A stretch of 16,992 nt of DNA from Chloroflexota bacterium (GTDB lineage: Bacteria; Chloroflexota; Dehalococcoidia; GIF9; AB-539-J10), in the NCBI GenBank assembly GCA_020346965.1, contig CP070793.1:34724-51715 (forward strand). Direction: 5' to 3'. The notes below the pieces were generated by a model that saw only the letters and a list, made by a program, of their open reading frames with translations, ran no database searches and was not told the origin of the DNA. Shown one piece after another: positions 7,428 through 13,435 of the stretch. How positions within the stretch are numbered: position 1 is the stretch's first letter; each line of letters begins with the position of its first letter. A program made the translations under genes and the position numbers.

Positions 7428-7811
7428 TCAATCAATTGCGGCTTTGCTTTCCCCTTGACCTGTAAATTTCCTTCTTTCTTCTTCTATCTGTGCTACGGGC
7501 CACTCACCCCTCTCCATTCTCTCAGTTATTTCCTCGTATTCAGGAAGGGGTTTTTCCCCGCTACTCATTCTCTTATTCCAATCGGCCATTGCTCTGGGAT
7601 CATCACGCATCATGCCCTGGGTTAGCTCACGGTCCGAAAGTATATCTTCATAAACATCTCTGTATGTCTTCTGTACGGAAAAAGTCGAAAATACTCGCTT
7701 AAGTTCGCTATTACCACAACGAGGGCAGGCCGGTGAGGACATAGAAGAACTCTGCCGATATGAGCTAATGATTTGCTGGCAGGAACCGCACCAATACTCA
7801 TAAATAGGCAT
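7428..7811 (-). CDS. FmdB-family putative zinc-ribbon protein, copy 2
   Basis: The 127-residue protein begins MPIYEYWC and has a C4 site formed by Cys8, Cys11, Cys29 and Cys32. The tail shares a layout with copy 1: a DDPRAMADWNKRM segment (74-86) corresponds to YYRDPRNIGRWVENKF there, followed by a charged helix. The two are therefore likely an old tandem duplication that has diverged strongly. The start codon has GAGGAAAA just upstream and a possible promoter at 7829-7857, so this gene probably heads the fmdB-fmdB-thiE-translin operon. Function is unknown beyond metal binding and possible regulation. Confidence 0.82.
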   Translation of the reverse strand: MPIYEYWCGSCQQIISSYRQSSSMSSPACPRCGNSELKRVFSTFSVQKTYRDVYEDILSDRELTQGMMRDDPRAMADWNKRMSSGEKPLPEYEEITERMERGEWPVAQIEEERRKFTGQGESKAAID

Positions 7812-7828
7812 TTTTCCTCAGCAGAGAA

Positions 7829-7857
7829 ATTCTAACACAGCTCATTCCTTCGACCAA
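7829..7857 (-). promoter_or_regulatory. possible promoter of the fmdB-thiE-translin operon
   Basis: On the minus strand a -35-like TTGGTC (7852-7857, 3 of 6 consensus bases) and a -10 box TAGAAT (7829-7834, 5 of 6) are 17 bases apart. The start point would be near 7822, giving a leader of only about 11 bases that still includes the GAGG ribosome binding site. It sits in the 111-base gap that separates this operon from the thiolase gene. Confidence 0.4.
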
Positions 7858-7922
7858 ACGGTGATGGGAGAACACAATTCGACTTCCCTTTACTGAAAAA
7901 CTCATAAGACAGACAGATCCGG

Positions 7923-9116
7923 TTAAGGATAGCCTGGCTCTCTGCCCAGAACGGCCACCGCAGCTACTTGAGGTGGACCACCGAAGGTTTGTGATATACC
8001 AAGCCTAGCATCCTTAAGTTGACGCTCGGCCGATTGAGCCTTGCCCTGAAGTTGCTTATAAACCTCGTAAGTCATGCGAAGTCCACTAGCACCTACCGGG
8101 TGTCCAAAGCATTTCAGTCCACCATCGCTATTTACAGGCAAGCCACCACCGAGCTCAAAGAAGCCGGAGTCAATATCTTCCTTGGCTTTACCTTCCGGGC
8201 TAAAGCCAAGGAGTTCGTAGAGAAGTAACTCCGTGCTGGTAAAGCAATCATGAACTTCAGCAATGTCGATTTGCTCCCGGGGATTCTTTATTCCAGCCTG
8301 TCCGTAAGCCTGACGAGAGGAATTCATCACTTCCTCAAAATGGAGCCAGTCAAAAGCCGGGCGGTTCTGTGGAAGCAGAGCAGAATGAGCTGCACCTAGC
8401 CCCTTTATATATATGGGGTCATTCCGGTATTGTCTAGCCTTGCTGGCGGGAACCAAGATGGCTGCGGCACCACCATCACTATTACCGCAGCAATCAAAAA
8501 GCCCCAGAGGCCATGCGACAATAGGAGCATTCATCACCTGTTCCAGGGTTACCTGGTTGTGGAAATGAGCCTTCGGGCAAAGGCTGCCGTTGTAGTGGTT
8601 TTTGACCGCAATTTTACCCATGGTGCGTTTACCTTCTTCAGGGCTTAATCCGTAAGTGTAGAAATATCGCGTGGCAATCATGCCAAACGAGCCAGGCGCA
8701 GTGCGACGTGCTTCCAGTACTGTGCTCATACCCCGCCCAGTTCCCAGGCCAGGGAAACCAGTATCTTTGAGCTTCTCTACGCCCAGCGCTAGAACCAAAT
8801 CATACATACCGCAGGCAACACCAAAGCAGGCATTCCTTAGAGCCTCGTGTCCCGTGGTGCACCAGTTCTCCACCCGGCTCATCGGTATGCCATGGAGCTT
8901 CAGTGGTCCCGCCAAATGAGTACAGCCAATGCCGACCACTGGTTGGGTGACACTTCCATACCAACAGGCTTGAATATCCTCAGCATCGATCCCTGCATCT
9001 TCATAAGCCTCATAAGCGGCTTCTATGGCCAGGTCATCAAGCCCAGCATCCCACCTCTCGCCAAACTTAGTGCAACCCATGCCAATAATGGCAACCTTAT
9101 CCTTTATACTCTCCAT
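7923..9116 (-). CDS. SCP2-type thiolase / thiolase-like acyl-CoA lyase
   Basis: This 397-residue protein belongs to the SCP-x/SCP2-type thiolases, which cleave 3-ketoacyl-CoA thiolytically or, in some members, perform retro-aldol cleavage or acetoacetyl-CoA formation. The nucleophile is probably Cys86 in VENWCTTGHEA (82-92). His289 in the EVHDCFTSTE block (287-296) and His339 in the GGLKCFGHPVGASG block (332-345) match the other catalytic positions of the family, so the catalytic set appears complete. It lies 26 bases downstream of the BadI-like gene, with GAGGG before the ATG. Archaeal relatives work in a complex with HMG-CoA synthase joined by a DUF35 protein; here an HMGCS-like/DUF35 fusion lies in the same operon, which suggests a comparable complex. 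Substrate is unknown. Confidence 0.88.
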   Translation of the reverse strand: MESIKDKVAIIGMGCTKFGERWDAGLDDLAIEAAYEAYEDAGIDAEDIQACWYGSVTQPVVGIGCTHLAGPLKLHGIPMSRVENWCTTGHEALRNACFGVACGMYDLVLALGVEKLKDTGFPGLGTGRGMSTVLEARRTAPGSFGMIATRYFYTYGLSPEEGKRTMGKIAVKNHYNGSLCPKAHFHNQVTLEQVMNAPIVAWPLGLFDCCGNSDGGAAAILVPASKARQYRNDPIYIKGLGAAHSALLPQNRPAFDWLHFEEVMNSSRQAYGQAGIKNPREQIDIAEVHDCFTSTELLLYELLGFSPEGKAKEDIDSGFFELGGGLPVNSDGGLKCFGHPVGASGLRMTYEVYKQLQGKAQSAERQLKDARLGISQTFGGPPQVAAVAVLGREPGYP

Positions 9117-9142
9117 TCATTTACCCTCACTTGGTTATTAGC

Positions 9143-10000
9143 TCACGACACTCCCTTGTCTTCACATTCATAAACCGCTGGAAATACTTCTTTCCTCCTG
9201 AATTTTCGCCAGTCTGGTTTATTTTTCTGCCAGAACGCGTTCTTCCAGTGTTCCGCTTCTTCAGAAGCGTAATATTTCCAGAGATACTGTGCCGAAACTG
9301 CTTCTATTCCCCGCATATAGGTAGTGGCGGCATTGAAGCACGCTTTGATGCCAGCTATGGCTCCAGGACTCTTTTCCAATATCTCATCGCACCACTTATC
9401 CACTTCTTCTTCCAGTTTGCCCGCCGGTACGACCTTGTTCACCAGTCCCATCTCCAGGGCTTCCTTGGCCGTATATCGACGGCAGAGATACCAAATTTCC
9501 CTTGCTTTCTTCTCCCCAACTACCATCGCTAAGTCAATAACGCCTACACCCGGATCAAAACTTCCCACCACGGGACCGACCTGGCCAAAAACGGCATTTT
9601 CTGAAGCTATGGACAGGTCGCAAACCTGCTGATAAACTTGTCCCCCTCCTATTGCATAACCATTCACCGCTGCAATAACCGGCTTAGGCATCTCTCGGAT
9701 AAGGGTTTTAACCATTAAATCCTTCTCTAACATTCCCTTCCGATAGCCAGATCTTGCTTCCTTAGCATCACCGCCGGTGCAAAACGCCTTATCGCCAGCG
9801 CCAGTAAACACCACCACACCTACAGCAGCATCGCTTGCCCCATCTTCGAAAGCCTTTATCAGTTCATCCTGAGTGAAAGTAGTAAAAGCGTTGTATGCCT
9901 CGGGTCTGTTTATGGTTACCCTGGCTACTCCGGACTTTTTTTCATAGATGATATCTCTGAAATCAAACCCTGGTACTTTTTCCCATTTTCGCTCTGCCAT
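9143..10000 (-). CDS. crotonase-family hydrolase, BadI/MenB-like
   Basis: The 285-residue protein is a crotonase-fold enzyme closest by eye to BadI (2-ketocyclohexanecarboxyl-CoA hydrolase, opening the ring to pimelyl-CoA) and MenB (naphthoyl-CoA synthase). Seen are NRPEAYNAF (31-39), the oxyanion segment AFCTGGD (72-78), NGYAIGGGQ (113-121), GQVGPVVGSFDPGVG (139-153) with Ser147 and Asp149, and VGEKKAREIWYLCRRY (161-176), the last two being nearly diagnostic of the BadI/MenB branch. The C-terminal KPDWRKF (261-267) also fits. The two catalytic Glu of true enoyl-CoA hydratases are not evident. A ribosome binding site AAAGGAT precedes the ATG; it is 24 bases after the HMGCS-like gene. No other menaquinone gene is nearby, so a ring-opening or C-C hydrolase role is preferred over MenB. 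Confidence 0.82.
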   Translation of the reverse strand: MAERKWEKVPGFDFRDIIYEKKSGVARVTINRPEAYNAFTTFTQDELIKAFEDGASDAAVGVVVFTGAGDKAFCTGGDAKEARSGYRKGMLEKDLMVKTLIREMPKPVIAAVNGYAIGGGQVYQQVCDLSIASENAVFGQVGPVVGSFDPGVGVIDLAMVVGEKKAREIWYLCRRYTAKEALEMGLVNKVVPAGKLEEEVDKWCDEILEKSPGAIAGIKACFNAATTYMRGIEAVSAQYLWKYYASEEAEHWKNAFWQKNKPDWRKFRRKEVFPAVYECEDKGVS

Positions 10001-10024
10001 TGCTCATCCTTTCATTCTGATATT

Positions 10025-11452
10025 TCACCTTACAGGTCGGCATTTCCAGAAATAGTTGTACATGCCCGCACCTTCATATAGCCTCCTGAAAGTCATTTCC
10101 ACTGGCATATCCACTGTTACCTGACTGGGGTCACAATCCGTCATTGGAAGATACGTTCTCGTATTTTGGTAGTCAAACTCTACGCCCACCTGCGGTATTG
10201 TCGGGTCATCGCTTCTACCAGCTAGGTTATCAAGAGTGAAAGTAAACACCCTAGCCTTACAGTCCGAGAGCCTGACTTCCTCATAATTGTCCTTGCTTCG
10301 GCATTTATAGCAGATCCTCTCTATGGGAAAGGTGACGGTACCGCAATTTTTGCACTTACTGCTGTGCATGCGAATCGCCCAGTTACGCTCCCTCCAGCTA
10401 GTGGTCGCTGCTGGAAAGAGCCTAAACGGTTCACCAGGTTTAGGATCCAATAATCCTCTATAGCTAAGATATTTCACATAGCTGGGAAGAGGTCTCTTGG
10501 AATCCAAGAATCCCTTTACTGCTCTTCTGTTATCTTTAACCTTTTCAATTTGCTCCGTCACGCTTAATAGAAAGGCATCACAACCACTACCATAGCTAGC
10601 CACCAAAATCTTGTCACCTGCCTTGGCTTCCTCCAGAGCAGCTACGAGCATAAGCAATGCATGCGCACAACCTGTAATACCCAGATTGTTGATAAGCAAA
10701 TCTTGAAGCTGCATGTTAACATCAAACCCTAGACGGCGCGCCAGCCTTTGCTGTGCTCGCAACGTGGGAGCATAAAGCACGGCTTTGCTGATGTCTTGAA
10801 TTGAGAGAGTTTTTTTCTGTAGTAATCCTGAAATTGCTCTCTCCATATTCTCTATATAACCGTGTTCAATGATAAAGCGATCTTCCCAGGATTGAACATA
10901 GATATCCTTATCTAACCTCCATACATCATATAGTTCGTTGGATAAGGAATAGCTGCTTTCCACAACAACAGCAGGTTCATCAGTATTACTGATCAGCAAA
11001 GCTACTGCTGCATCACCAAAGGTCTGTTCATAGTTTGACCCGGGATAACCCAGGCGGCAATCGGAGGCGGTAACCAGAACCTGTCTGGCTGAGCCACTAA
11101 CTACAGCGTCCAACGCTGCCCTCAATGCTGCGGTCCCTGCCGTTAGACTATTAGCAAAGTCAGCGGTGATAATCTCTGGTTTCAAGTCGGTAGCCATAGC
11201 CACTAAGGTAGAGCATTCCTTCTCTTTATAAGGTGAGGTAGTGGAGGCAAAATATAAACCATCTATTTTTTCTCGCTCCAACCCAGCCGAACAATCAACT
11301 GCAGCCTCAATTGACATAGTGATAGTGTCTTCATCGTTATTGGCTACACTCCTTTCGCCTCTAATCGAGCCGCTTCCCCAGGCCTCGGCGACAGCATCCC
11401 GCGCGAGCCGCCATAACGGTATGTAGGCACCGTAAGAAATAATGCCAGCCAT
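10025..11452 (-). CDS. HMG-CoA synthase-like protein fused to a C-terminal DUF35 (zinc ribbon plus OB-fold) domain
   Basis: The 475-residue protein has two parts. Residues 1 to about 300 resemble archaeal-type HMG-CoA synthase: ISYGAYIPLWRL (5-16), ADFANSLTAGTAALRAALDA (97-116), SDCRLGYPGSNYEQTFGDAAVALL (split 130-153), and SYGSGCDAF (286-294). By-eye alignment places Thr71/Thr72, Leu103 and Tyr227 at the positions of the catalytic Glu, Cys and His, so ordinary HMG-CoA synthase chemistry looks doubtful. Residues ~350-475 form DUF35: zinc ribbon Cys367, Cys370, Cys381, Cys384, then an OB-fold (RVFTFTLDNL 401-410, PQVGVEFDY 420-428). DUF35 proteins bridge thiolase and synthase partners and bind CoA in archaea. 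The ATG has GGAGG 8 bases upstream and a strong promoter at 11564-11592. It heads an operon with the BadI-like and thiolase genes. Confidence 0.85.
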   Translation of the reverse strand: MAGIISYGAYIPLWRLARDAVAEAWGSGSIRGERSVANNDEDTITMSIEAAVDCSAGLEREKIDGLYFASTTSPYKEKECSTLVAMATDLKPEIITADFANSLTAGTAALRAALDAVVSGSARQVLVTASDCRLGYPGSNYEQTFGDAAVALLISNTDEPAVVVESSYSLSNELYDVWRLDKDIYVQSWEDRFIIEHGYIENMERAISGLLQKKTLSIQDISKAVLYAPTLRAQQRLARRLGFDVNMQLQDLLINNLGITGCAHALLMLVAALEEAKAGDKILVASYGSGCDAFLLSVTEQIEKVKDNRRAVKGFLDSKRPLPSYVKYLSYRGLLDPKPGEPFRLFPAATTSWRERNWAIRMHSSKCKNCGTVTFPIERICYKCRSKDNYEEVRLSDCKARVFTFTLDNLAGRSDDPTIPQVGVEFDYQNTRTYLPMTDCDPSQVTVDMPVEMTFRRLYEGAGMYNYFWKCRPVR

Positions 11453-11714
11453 GAATTGAATCCTCCCTTATTCTAACCCGTTGAATCCCTGCCCCACCTT
11501 ACTGTTAGTACACCCACTCCTGATCTCTAATATCCGCTTGCTGTAGTACCATAGCTCACATATAGATTATGCCCCTTGCACAGGGTTGTCAACGGTCACA
11601 GTCTTGTAGTATTGACCTGCCCTCTAATTCAAAGCCTTTTGGTTACACTGGATTTGAGTAGCAGCCGGTCCAGGCGACTAGGAATAGCATAACACGAACA
11701 CGATTCTGTACACT
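11453..11714. other. 262-base gap holding the promoter of the HMGCS-like operon
   Basis: No coding frame is supported here. The half next to 11452 holds the 5' leader (about 105 bases) and promoter of the operon that runs leftward. The half next to 11715 lies beyond the 3' end of the zinc-ribbon gene; I looked there for a terminator and found only a weak 5-bp stem with a long loop and no T run. Confidence 0.5.
11564..11592 (-). promoter_or_regulatory. strong sigma70-type promoter of the HMGCS-like/BadI-like/thiolase operon
   Basis: On the minus strand a perfect TTGACA (11587-11592) is followed after 17 bases by TAATCT (11564-11569). The spacer contains the inverted repeat CCCT-N5-AGGG, and the -35 box itself lies in a GTTGACAAC near-palindrome. 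Both are placed where a repressor such as a TetR-type acyl-CoA sensor could act; the regulator itself is not in the window. Confidence 0.6.
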
Positions 11715-12422
11715 CTACTCCAGGTAGAGTATCCTACCGCAGCTATTGCACTGGATTAGATCTCCGGCTCTAACCTTTTGCCACTGACTCGTGGGAACGG
11801 CGATATGGCATCCTTGGCACTTTCCTCTCTCTACTTTGCTTACAGCTTGTCCCCTTGATAACCTGATTCGCTCATAAGTATTAAGGGCTTCAGAGCCAAG
11901 CTGCTGTGCTAGCGTAACACGCTCTTCTTTGAGCCTGACAAGCAGCGTCTCAATTTCCGTTTTCCTTTGCCCAAGGGTTTCCTGTCTTTGCTCCCGCTCC
12001 TGATTCAATTGCTCAACTTCTTCGACGGTGGTTTTTATATTGACTTCTATCTCCTCCATCTGGCTCATAAAATCTAGGAGATCGTCTTCCCTGGGCTTAA
12101 TCTGGCTCTTGAGACCTTTGACTTCTTTTTCAAGGTTAACCAATTCCTTGGGATCCTTGGTTGTGCCACCATAAAGCTTGCTATCAATCTGCCTGATTTT
12201 CTCTTGAAGGTCCTCTAGTTCCCATTCAGAATTCTTTTGCTTTCTACTAACGTCTTCTAGTTGGTCTTTGCGCAAAGAAAGCTTGGATTCTGCGGCAGCC
12301 AACGCTTTATTGTCACCTAAGCCGTGATTAACTTCACTTAGCTCTTGCAGCTTCTTTTGAAGCTCTAGGTCAAGTTGCTGTAGCTTGTAGAGTTGCACCA
12401 TCAAACTCATGTTGAGGCTCAT
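11715..12422 (-). CDS. coiled-coil protein with C-terminal C4 zinc ribbon (DUF164 / CT398-like)
   Basis: The 235-residue protein consists of a long heptad-rich coiled coil (about residues 8-180), interrupted by a conserved loop YGGTTKDPKEL (84-94), and a C-terminal zinc ribbon with Cys202, Cys205, Cys225 and Cys228. This is the build of the widespread DUF164/CT398 family, proposed to take part in nucleic-acid or secretion-related complexes but not assigned a firm function. There is no ribosome binding site before the ATG at 12422. A -10 box overlaps this ATG, and the next in-frame ATG (Met5, 12410) would lie 3-4 bases after the predicted transcript start, so Met5 may be the real start on that transcript. 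It lies 58 bases downstream of gmk. Confidence 0.82.
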   Translation of the reverse strand: MSLNMSLMVQLYKLQQLDLELQKKLQELSEVNHGLGDNKALAAAESKLSLRKDQLEDVSRKQKNSEWELEDLQEKIRQIDSKLYGGTTKDPKELVNLEKEVKGLKSQIKPREDDLLDFMSQMEEIEVNIKTTVEEVEQLNQEREQRQETLGQRKTEIETLLVRLKEERVTLAQQLGSEALNTYERIRLSRGQAVSKVERGKCQGCHIAVPTSQWQKVRAGDLIQCNSCGRILYLE

Positions 12423-12450
12423 TGTAAAAACGTCGTCGATATGTTGTCAA
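12421..12450 (-). promoter_or_regulatory. promoter overlapping the start codon of the zinc-ribbon gene
   Basis: A perfect TTGACA (12445-12450) and a TACAAT (12421-12426) are 18 bases apart on the minus strand. The last two bases of the -10 box are the first two of the ATG at 12422, so a transcript from here would begin downstream of that ATG, about 3-4 bases before the ATG at 12410. It could provide transcription of the zinc-ribbon gene independent of gmk. Confidence 0.5.
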
Positions 12451-12480
12451 AATGCATACGCAGCCCGGGAGAACAGAAAG

Positions 12481-13128
12481 CTAGACTTCCACAATCCTGG
12501 GATTTACGCGGCGTTTTTCGCCCGTAATGATCGCATCTATCTGCAATACAACTTCATCCACCTTATGCTGACGGCTTGTGATAACATAATCGAACAGTGG
12601 CAGGCTTTCCATTTCCTCTTTTGCCCTTTTTAACCTCAGAGCCAAACCTGTTGTGGATTCGCTATGCCGCCTTCTTAATCTTTTCTCCAGTTCTTCCAGT
12701 GAGGGAGGTATGAGGAAAATAAACACTGCTTGGGGCAGGATTTCTTTAATAGTAGCGGCACCTTGAACATCTACTTTCACTATTGCGTCTACTCCTTTGC
12801 CTAAAGCTACGGTTATTTCATTCTTTGGCACACCATAGTAGTTGTCGTAGACATTAGCCCACTCCAGGAATTGGCGTTTATTTATCATCTGCTGAAATTC
12901 TTCTCCGGAAAGAAAATGGTAATCAACCCCATTCTTCTCTCCGGCACGCTTAGGACGCGTGGTAGCGGTAATGACATAGTGAAAGGGACGCCCCAATTTT
13001 TTCATCCTGGCAAGCACCGCGTCCTTACCTACTCCCGAAGGTCCAGAAAGGACGACGAGGAGAGGGAAAGAATTTCTGGCGTCTCTTTTGCTTTTTCGAA
13101 GCTTCGAATCAATGCTTTGCTCAGGCAC
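12481..13128 (-). CDS. gmk: guanylate kinase
   Basis: Gmk phosphorylates GMP to GDP with ATP. Using the GTG at 13128, the protein is 215 residues, close to the usual 205-210. Motifs: P-loop SGPSGVGKD near residues 29-37, ITATTRPKRAGEKNGVDYHF with the GMP-binding Arg and Tyr, FLEWANVYDNYYGVP, VDVQGAATIK, and the lid RLRRRHSE. The P-loop carries Asp after the Lys instead of Ser/Thr, a variant I recall from plastid and some Chloroflexota enzymes. I chose GTG 13128 because it overlaps the remA stop by 8 bases (GTGCCTGA), a coupling arrangement; a TTG at 13185 would add 19 residues with no similarity to the family. The remA-gmk order is known from Firmicutes; rpoZ, often next, is absent here. Confidence 0.93.
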   Translation of the reverse strand: MPEQSIDSKLRKSKRDARNSFPLLVVLSGPSGVGKDAVLARMKKLGRPFHYVITATTRPKRAGEKNGVDYHFLSGEEFQQMINKRQFLEWANVYDNYYGVPKNEITVALGKGVDAIVKVDVQGAATIKEILPQAVFIFLIPPSLEELEKRLRRRHSESTTGLALRLKRAKEEMESLPLFDYVITSRQHKVDEVVLQIDAIITGEKRRVNPRIVEV

Positions 13129-13402
13129 TTGACAGCTCAGCTTTTTCTTCAGACAGCATGGACGCGGTTGATAATCTATGTGCAATGGTCTCCGCGGTCA
13201 CAGCAGCCAACATGATATGACCTGTTTCATAGAGAATGGCAGTTTTGGCTTTCCTACCGTGGGTAGCGTCAATTAGACGCTCTTTTTCCCTTGCTTCCCG
13301 AATGAGTCTCTTTACTGGTTGTTGATTTATGGACAGGAGAGCAATTACCTTATTTACAGCGATAACATTACCAAAACCGACATGAACTAATTCCGTACAC
13401 AT
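13121..13402 (-). CDS. remA: RemA family DNA-binding regulator (DUF370)
   Basis: The 93-residue protein matches RemA/YlzA of Bacillus over almost its whole length: VGFGNVIAVNKVIALLS (8-24), PVKRLIREAREKERLIDAT (29-47), HGRKAKTAIL (48-57) and AAVTAETIAHRLS (66-78). In Bacillus subtilis RemA is a multimeric DNA-binding protein that activates biofilm matrix and osmoprotection genes. In other phyla it is commonly next to gmk, and its targets are unknown. The start ATG has a perfect AGGAGG Shine-Dalgarno with 4-6 bases of spacing. It lies 33 bases after aroA and overlaps gmk by 8 bases. Confidence 0.92.
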   Translation of the reverse strand: MCTELVHVGFGNVIAVNKVIALLSINQQPVKRLIREAREKERLIDATHGRKAKTAILYETGHIMLAAVTAETIAHRLSTASMLSEEKAELSSA

Positions 13403-13435
13403 GCTGTCCTCCTAACTTTAGTACTTCAACACTTG

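Noticed and set aside
9143..10000. Assignment of the crotonase as MenB
   Set aside because: Motifs fit MenB as well as BadI, but no menaquinone genes are nearby and the neighbours are acyl-CoA degradation enzymes.
13097..13108. CGAAGCTTCGAA, similar to the repeat at 201-211, as a shared element
   Set aside because: It lies within gmk coding sequence and is a short self-complementary word likely to occur by chance.
12481..13185. Longer gmk from a TTG at 13185
   Set aside because: The extra N-terminal residues have no family similarity and lie inside remA; GTG 13128 gives a normal length and a coupled overlap.
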